Below are positions 59,830 through 64,000 of a DNA stretch of 64,000 nucleotides, piece by piece (within the stretch, counting starts at the first letter, position 1; the number at the start of each line of letters is the position of its first letter). Below the pieces are notes generated by a model. That model did not search any database. It was not told the origin of the DNA and saw only the letters and a list, made by a program, of their open reading frames with translations. The position numbers and the translations under genes are program-made. Source of the stretch: Spirochaetaceae bacterium (GTDB lineage Bacteria > Spirochaetota > Spirochaetia > Treponematales > Treponemataceae); contig JAGAAX010000050.1 of the NCBI GenBank assembly GCA_017614995.1, forward strand, positions 1 through 64,000, read 5' to 3'.

Positions 59830-60645
59830 ATGTACACATACAGACCGAAACGCTTTTACGCGCTTGTCTTTGTTTTTACCTGGACTTTCTGGTTTTTGGC
59901 AATTCTTTTTAATGAAAGTGTCTTCTGCACAATCGGAATGGTGCTTGGATTAATAAGCCCTGCAACACTTGCAATTATCACAGTATTCACTTCAAAAAGT
60001 GATGCGCTCAAAAAAGACTTTAAGCGGAAGATTTTCAACTTCTGGAAGCTTAAGCCGGTGTACATTGTCGGCGGCTTTCTGATTATGTCCGCTGTAATCT
60101 GTAGCTCGATTCTTCTTTCAGTTTTGTTCGGCGGCTCAATGGAACAGTTTTCAATTATTGAAGGCTTTACTTTTGACGGTCCGGGGCTTTTCTCTGCTTT
60201 TGCAACAATTACTCTGGCTGCAATTCTAGAAGAAGTAGGCTGGCGCGGTTACGGCGAAGATTCAATTGCGCAGTACTGCTCATGGTTTAAAGAGTCTGTC
60301 ATTTTTGGTTTTGTCTGGGCGCTGTGGCATCTTCCGCTTTTCTGGATTCCGGGAACTTATCACATAGAAATCCGCCAGATGAGCAATCTTTATATGTTTA
60401 ACTTCTTTATTTCAGTTGTGCCTATGGGGTTTATTACAACATGGGTCTATGTAAAGAACGGGCGCAGTATGCTCGCAAGCATTTTATTTCATCTTTTTGT
60501 AAACACAATACAGGAAAAAATTGCAATGACGCAGACTACAAAATGTATAGAAACGCTTTTTGTAACTGTTGCCGCTGTAATCATTGTGCTTACAAACCGC
60601 GACATGTTCTTTGAAAAGCGCCACATCGGGCATATTCTTGAATAG
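59830..60645 (+). CDS. CPBP-family intramembrane metalloprotease
   Basis: 271 residues, about eight membrane helices. Catalytic motifs are EEVGWRGY (two Glu and Arg) and FGFVWALWHLPLF (His). The family includes CAAX-processing and bacteriocin-immunity-type enzymes. It starts 9 bases after the XRE-type gene, so one operon; the protease may act in the same signal path. Confidence 0.9.
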   Translation: MYTYRPKRFYALVFVFTWTFWFLAILFNESVFCTIGMVLGLISPATLAIITVFTSKSDALKKDFKRKIFNFWKLKPVYIVGGFLIMSAVICSSILLSVLFGGSMEQFSIIEGFTFDGPGLFSAFATITLAAILEEVGWRGYGEDSIAQYCSWFKESVIFGFVWALWHLPLFWIPGTYHIEIRQMSNLYMFNFFISVVPMGFITTWVYVKNGRSMLASILFHLFVNTIQEKIAMTQTTKCIETLFVTVAAVIIVLTNRDMFFEKRHIGHILE

Positions 60646-60649
60646 CTTC

Positions 60650-60703
60650 TTGACAAGTTTACTTGGCGGTGCTATAAAATAATAGTTGCATAGTTTACTT
60701 GGC
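60650..60703 (+). promoter_or_regulatory. Promoter with repeated operator-like sites
   Basis: TTGACA (60650-60655), 17 bases, TATAAA (60673-60678). The spacer begins with AGTTTACTTGGC (60656-60667), repeated exactly at 60692-60703; the first copy sits in a palindrome CAAGT-TT-ACTTG. A repressor binding both would block the Fe-S gene promoter. The regulator is not next to it. Confidence 0.7.
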
Positions 60704-60741
60704 AAAGGCTGCTGAAGCGGCGGCTCATTCAGGAGGACTTT

Positions 60742-61494
60742 ATGAAATTACAGACATTCCGAAGATTTCTTATTACGTTTTCGATGCTGCTTTTTCCGCT
60801 TACGATTTATTATTTTTCGCCGTATCTCATAATTATGGCGGCGCTTCAGCATGTGATTAACGGAAGCTTTATTGTTTTTACGCTTATGTTTTTGTTCGGC
60901 ATGTTTTTCGGGCGGCTGTGGTGCGGCTTTCTGTGTCCTACCGGCGGAATGAGCGAATGCTTTGAGCGCTTTTCTCCGAAAAGCCCTAAGCAGGGCTGGC
61001 GCAATTATCTGAAATATGGAATCTGGGCTGTGTGGCTTTCCGGCGTTATTGTGTGCCATCTGCTCGGCAAGGGCGGCTACACAATTCAGCCCTTTTTTAT
61101 GACAGAGCACGGCATTTCTATTGCCAATATTTACAGTTACGTGATTTACTATGGAATTGTTCTTCTGTTTTTGATTCCGGCGGTTGTTCACGGCAAGCGC
61201 GCCAACTGCCACTATATCTGCTGGATGGCACCGTTCATGATTATGGGCTACAAGTTCGGCCGCCTTCTTCATCTGCCTCAGCTTAAAATCAAAACACAGC
61301 GCGAATCCTGCATCGGCTGCGGTGCCTGTAACAAGGCCTGCCCGATGAGCGTTGATGTAAAGAAGCTTGTGGCAGACGGCGGCAGCGGAAACAGCCAGCT
61401 TGGTGAACTCCGCACAGCCGAATGTATTCTCTGCGGTGAGTGCATTTCAGCCTGTCAGAAGAAGGTGTTGAACTATAAGATGGGGATAAAATAA
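60742..61494 (+). CDS. NapH/CcoG-like membrane 4Fe-4S protein
   Basis: 250 residues. Four or five membrane helices in ~1-170 with GFLCPTGG, then two ferredoxin-type clusters CIGCGACNKACP and CILCGECISACQ near the C-terminus. It fits electron-transfer proteins of the NapH, RnfC-accessory or CcoG type. Function otherwise unknown. It has a strong AGGAGG site and its own promoter. Confidence 0.85.
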   Translation: MKLQTFRRFLITFSMLLFPLTIYYFSPYLIIMAALQHVINGSFIVFTLMFLFGMFFGRLWCGFLCPTGGMSECFERFSPKSPKQGWRNYLKYGIWAVWLSGVIVCHLLGKGGYTIQPFFMTEHGISIANIYSYVIYYGIVLLFLIPAVVHGKRANCHYICWMAPFMIMGYKFGRLLHLPQLKIKTQRESCIGCGACNKACPMSVDVKKLVADGGSGNSQLGELRTAECILCGECISACQKKVLNYKMGIK

Positions 61495-61523
61495 ATTTGT
61501 GACAGCTTTGGGAGTATGAGAAT

Positions 61524-62069
61524 ATGCGGAAGTCAATCTATAGTTTGTGTCTGCTGTGCATTGTCTGCATGGCGTTTACATCGTGCCTAAGCATAGAGCC
61601 TGATTATTTAATCAAAGCAAAAAGCGATAATGGTTTTATTACTGCTTATCAGGCACATTTTGCAATAGAGGGCAATTCCATCACCGAAATTTCAGCGCAT
61701 CAATACGACGACCTAACACTTGGAGCAGACTCAAATTATAAAATGATTAGCGCCGACACCTATTCATTCGATATAAACGCTGCGGGCAGCAACCCGGCAG
61801 AATGGAAATATGTGCAGAACGAATATGACAAAACAAGCTATGATGTGCAGACTCTCATAGAAGATTTAAAACAGATGAAACTTGCATATATCGGAACGGT
61901 TTATGTGCTTATTACCACATTTGACGAATACAAGATTATTGAAGCTGCAAATCTTGACGGCAATACGCTTATTGATGATTCCTATATAATATTCAGGAAT
62001 AATGTGAAGCTTGAAAATTCTGACGCCCTTAAACTGAATCAGCTTAGCAAATTCTATAAACACAAATAG
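61524..62069 (+). CDS. Lipoprotein of unknown function
   Basis: 181 residues with signal and lipobox MAFTSCLS. The mature part is mixed alpha/beta (GFITAYQAHFAIEGNSITEI; FDEYKIIEAANLDGNTLIDD). No family recognised. It follows the Fe-S gene by 29 bases with GGGAG upstream, so co-transcription is likely. Confidence 0.7.
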   Translation: MRKSIYSLCLLCIVCMAFTSCLSIEPDYLIKAKSDNGFITAYQAHFAIEGNSITEISAHQYDDLTLGADSNYKMISADTYSFDINAAGSNPAEWKYVQNEYDKTSYDVQTLIEDLKQMKLAYIGTVYVLITTFDEYKIIEAANLDGNTLIDDSYIIFRNNVKLENSDALKLNQLSKFYKHK

Positions 62070-62148
62070 ACAGTGCATATTGAGCAATTTGTCCCATAGT
62101 AATTTTCTCTGAATTGATTAAACGATTAACTTAATTTATATTGTATAT

Positions 62149-64000
62149 ATGCAGGAAAACAAACTTATATTATCAGAGAAAACATCGAGAAAAATTACGC
62201 CGGACATGGTCGGGCTATTTTTTGAGGACATAAACTTTGCCGCAGACGGTGGTCTTTATGCGGAATTAATCGAAAACCGCTCGTTTGAGGCCGTAAAAAG
62301 CAAGGGCGAAAGCCATAACTATGTGCTTAAAGAGGACAATCTTTATGCATGGAATTCGATTGACGGCAAAGATGAAAATCTTGAAATTTCGTTTAATGAA
62401 CCTGTAAGCCAGAATAATCCGCATTATCTACGGTTTACGGCTGAAAAAGACGGCGAAGGTTTTGCCAACAAAGCTTATGACGGAATTAGTCTTAAAAAAG
62501 GCGCAAAATACAAGCTTTCGTTTTATGCGCGCGAGGTAAAATACCCTGAAGGCAAGCTCATTGCTTCTATAGTAAAAGACGGAAAAACTTTTGCCAAAGC
62601 CGAAATTGCCTTTAATAATGGAAAGAATCCGCCAAAAGAGTGGATGGACACAATTCATGTTGTCTGTGACACGCATGAATGGCAGAAATATGAGGCAGTG
62701 CTTAAAGCCGAAGCCGACGTTCAGGGCGCAAAATTCCAGATTCAGCTTTCAAAAGCCGGTTCTGTAGAATTTGACCTGATTTCGCTGATGCCGGAAGACG
62801 CTGTTGCAGGCATTTTCCGCAAAGACTTATTCGATGCGCTCAAAGACCTGCACCCTGCATTTTTGCGCTTTCCGGGCGGCTGTATTGTAGAAGGCACAAG
62901 CATTATGCGCCGCTATCAGTGGAAAAACACAGTCGGCGCGCTAAAAGACCGCAAGATTATGACAAACTTGTGGGCACTACAGGGCGGCAACACAATAGCC
63001 GAATGGGAGATGCAGGACTGCCATTATATGCAGAGCTACGGCATCGGCTTTTACGAATATTTCCTTTTGTGCGAGCTGCTTTCAAGCAAAAAACGTGCGT
63101 GTAAGCCGCTGCCGATTCTGAACATCGGCGTTGCCTGTCAGTTCCGCTCTTACGAAGTTGTGCCTGTAGATTCAGAAGAATTTCAGCAGTATGTTCAGGA
63201 CGCATTAGACCTTATTGAGTTTGCGAACGGCGCTGTTTCTACTAAATGGGGAAAGCTCCGCGCCGAAATGGGACACCCGGAAAGCTTTAATCTTGAAATG
63301 ATCGGCATCGGCAACGAGCAGTGGGAAAGCGGCGCAGTTGACCTTGCTCCGCGCTACCTTGCTTTTGAAAAGGCAATTCACGAAAAATACCCTGAAATTA
63401 AGACAATCGGTACAGCCGGGCCTTTCATCAAAAACGAAATGCACGCACAGGCTTGGGATTTTTACCACAAACAGGGAAAGTCAAACAAAAAGATTGCATT
63501 CGCTGTTGACGAGCATTATTACGTTGCACCGCAGTGGCTCTACGACAATGTTGCGCTTTACGACGATTATCCGCGCGATATTGCGGTTTTTGCAGGCGAG
63601 TATGCCGCCCATGATGACAATCTTTCTAATTCTATAGAAGGTGCTGTCGCAGAAGCCGCCATGATGACCGGCATGGAGCGCAACGGCGACGTTGTAAAGC
63701 TTGCTTCTTATGCGCCGCTTTTCAACAGAATCGGGCACTCACAGTGGACGCCGGACATGATTTGGTTTGACGCTGATAAAGTTGTGCTTACTCCGACTTA
63801 TTATGTGCAGAAAATGTTCTCTGATTATTCAGGTGTTGAGGCACTTGAATTAAACGGCCAGGAAAAAGTGCTCCGCGAAAATAAGCTTTACATTTCCGCA
63901 GTAAAAGCCGCTGACGGCAAGAAAATTGTCAAAATTGCAAATGCAGGCGACGAAGCGCAGACGCTCGCCTTATTTGATGAAAAAAACAATGCTCTAAAAT
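62149..64000 (+). CDS. Alpha-L-arabinofuranosidase, GH51 (cut by window end)
   Basis: 617 residues in the window without a stop. No signal peptide, so intracellular. It begins NKLILSEKTSRKITPDMVGLFFEDINFAADGG, has a CBM-like beta domain (~60-215), then the catalytic barrel with FLRFPGGCIVEG, MIGIGNEQWESG (acid/base Glu), and AVFAGEYAAH (nucleophile Glu). It releases arabinose from arabinan or arabinoxylan oligomers. The C-terminal beta domain is just starting at the window end. Confidence 0.93.
   Translation, partial: MQENKLILSEKTSRKITPDMVGLFFEDINFAADGGLYAELIENRSFEAVKSKGESHNYVLKEDNLYAWNSIDGKDENLEISFNEPVSQNNPHYLRFTAEKDGEGFANKAYDGISLKKGAKYKLSFYAREVKYPEGKLIASIVKDGKTFAKAEIAFNNGKNPPKEWMDTIHVVCDTHEWQKYEAVLKAEADVQGAKFQIQLSKAGSVEFDLISLMPEDAVAGIFRKDLFDALKDLHPAFLRFPGGCIVEGTSIMRRYQWKNTVGALKDRKIMTNLWALQGGNTIAEWEMQDCHYMQSYGIGFYEYFLLCELLSSKKRACKPLPILNIGVACQFRSYEVVPVDSEEFQQYVQDALDLIEFANGAVSTKWGKLRAEMGHPESFNLEMIGIGNEQWESGAVDLAPRYLAFEKAIHEKYPEIKTIGTAGPFIKNEMHAQAWDFYHKQGKSNKKIAFAVDEHYYVAPQWLYDNVALYDDYPRDIAVFAGEYAAHDDNLSNSIEGAVAEAAMMTGMERNGDVVKLASYAPLFNRIGHSQWTPDMIWFDADKVVLTPTYYVQKMFSDYSGVEALELNGQEKVLRENKLYISAVKAADGKKIVKIANAGDEAQTLALFDEKNNALK

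Overview
The window looks like chromosome of a host-associated or gut-type Treponema (Spirochaetota). The signs are moderate GC, a Treponema-like order of the ribosomal and RNA polymerase genes, Asn in RpoB at the position that gives spirochaetes natural rifampicin resistance, and many lipoproteins. The species cannot be fixed from the sequence alone.

Layout. (1) 311-5409, minus strand: a tight group of polyphosphate kinase, Ppx/GppA-HD phosphatase and an (alpha/alpha)6-barrel glycosidase. (2) 5541-7916: an unusual fusion of a GatB/GatE-like domain to an L-asparaginase (GatD-like) domain. (3) 8082-10382, minus strand: radA and a serine acetyltransferase. (4) 10580-38921: the gene-expression core, about 28 kb. 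It runs tRNA-Thr, rpmG, tRNA-Trp, secE, nusG, rplKAJL, rpoB, rpoC, rpsL, rpsG, tuf, then a full S10-spc-alpha series from rpsJ to rplQ. It closes with a 58-residue zinc-ribbon protein and a terminator. fusA, infA, adk and map are not in their frequent places. (5) 39116-45919: a double cyclic-nucleotide-domain regulator, a PHP phosphoesterase, tRNA-Thr(CGT), and a membrane-anchored sugar-binding protein / LytS-type kinase / sugar-binding lipoprotein cassette without a response regulator. (6) 45964-53360: an accessory defence island. It is a type I restriction-modification locus (hsdR, hsdS, hsdM) with a three-gene XRE / ImmA-IrrE peptidase / PIN-like module inserted between hsdR and hsdS. Both hsdR and hsdM carry an in-frame TAG. 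The hsdM TAG lies in a 48-nt insertion made of two perfect hairpins. Between hsdS and hsdM is a run of about eight different consecutive hairpins. (7) 53494-64000: cell-envelope and metabolic genes. These are an M15 peptidase lipoprotein, a ComM/YifB ATPase, a serine-hydrolase (class C beta-lactamase fold) membrane protein, a membrane HTH protein, an XRE-type protein, a CPBP protease, a NapH-like Fe-S protein with a clear promoter and operator, a lipoprotein, and a GH51 arabinofuranosidase cut by the window end.

The most unusual items are the hairpin clusters (7919-8052, 51606-51840, 57887-58012, and the one inside hsdM), the GatB-asparaginase fusion, and the module embedded in the restriction locus. 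The ribosomal section is ordinary apart from some leader hairpins and several zinc-binding proteins.
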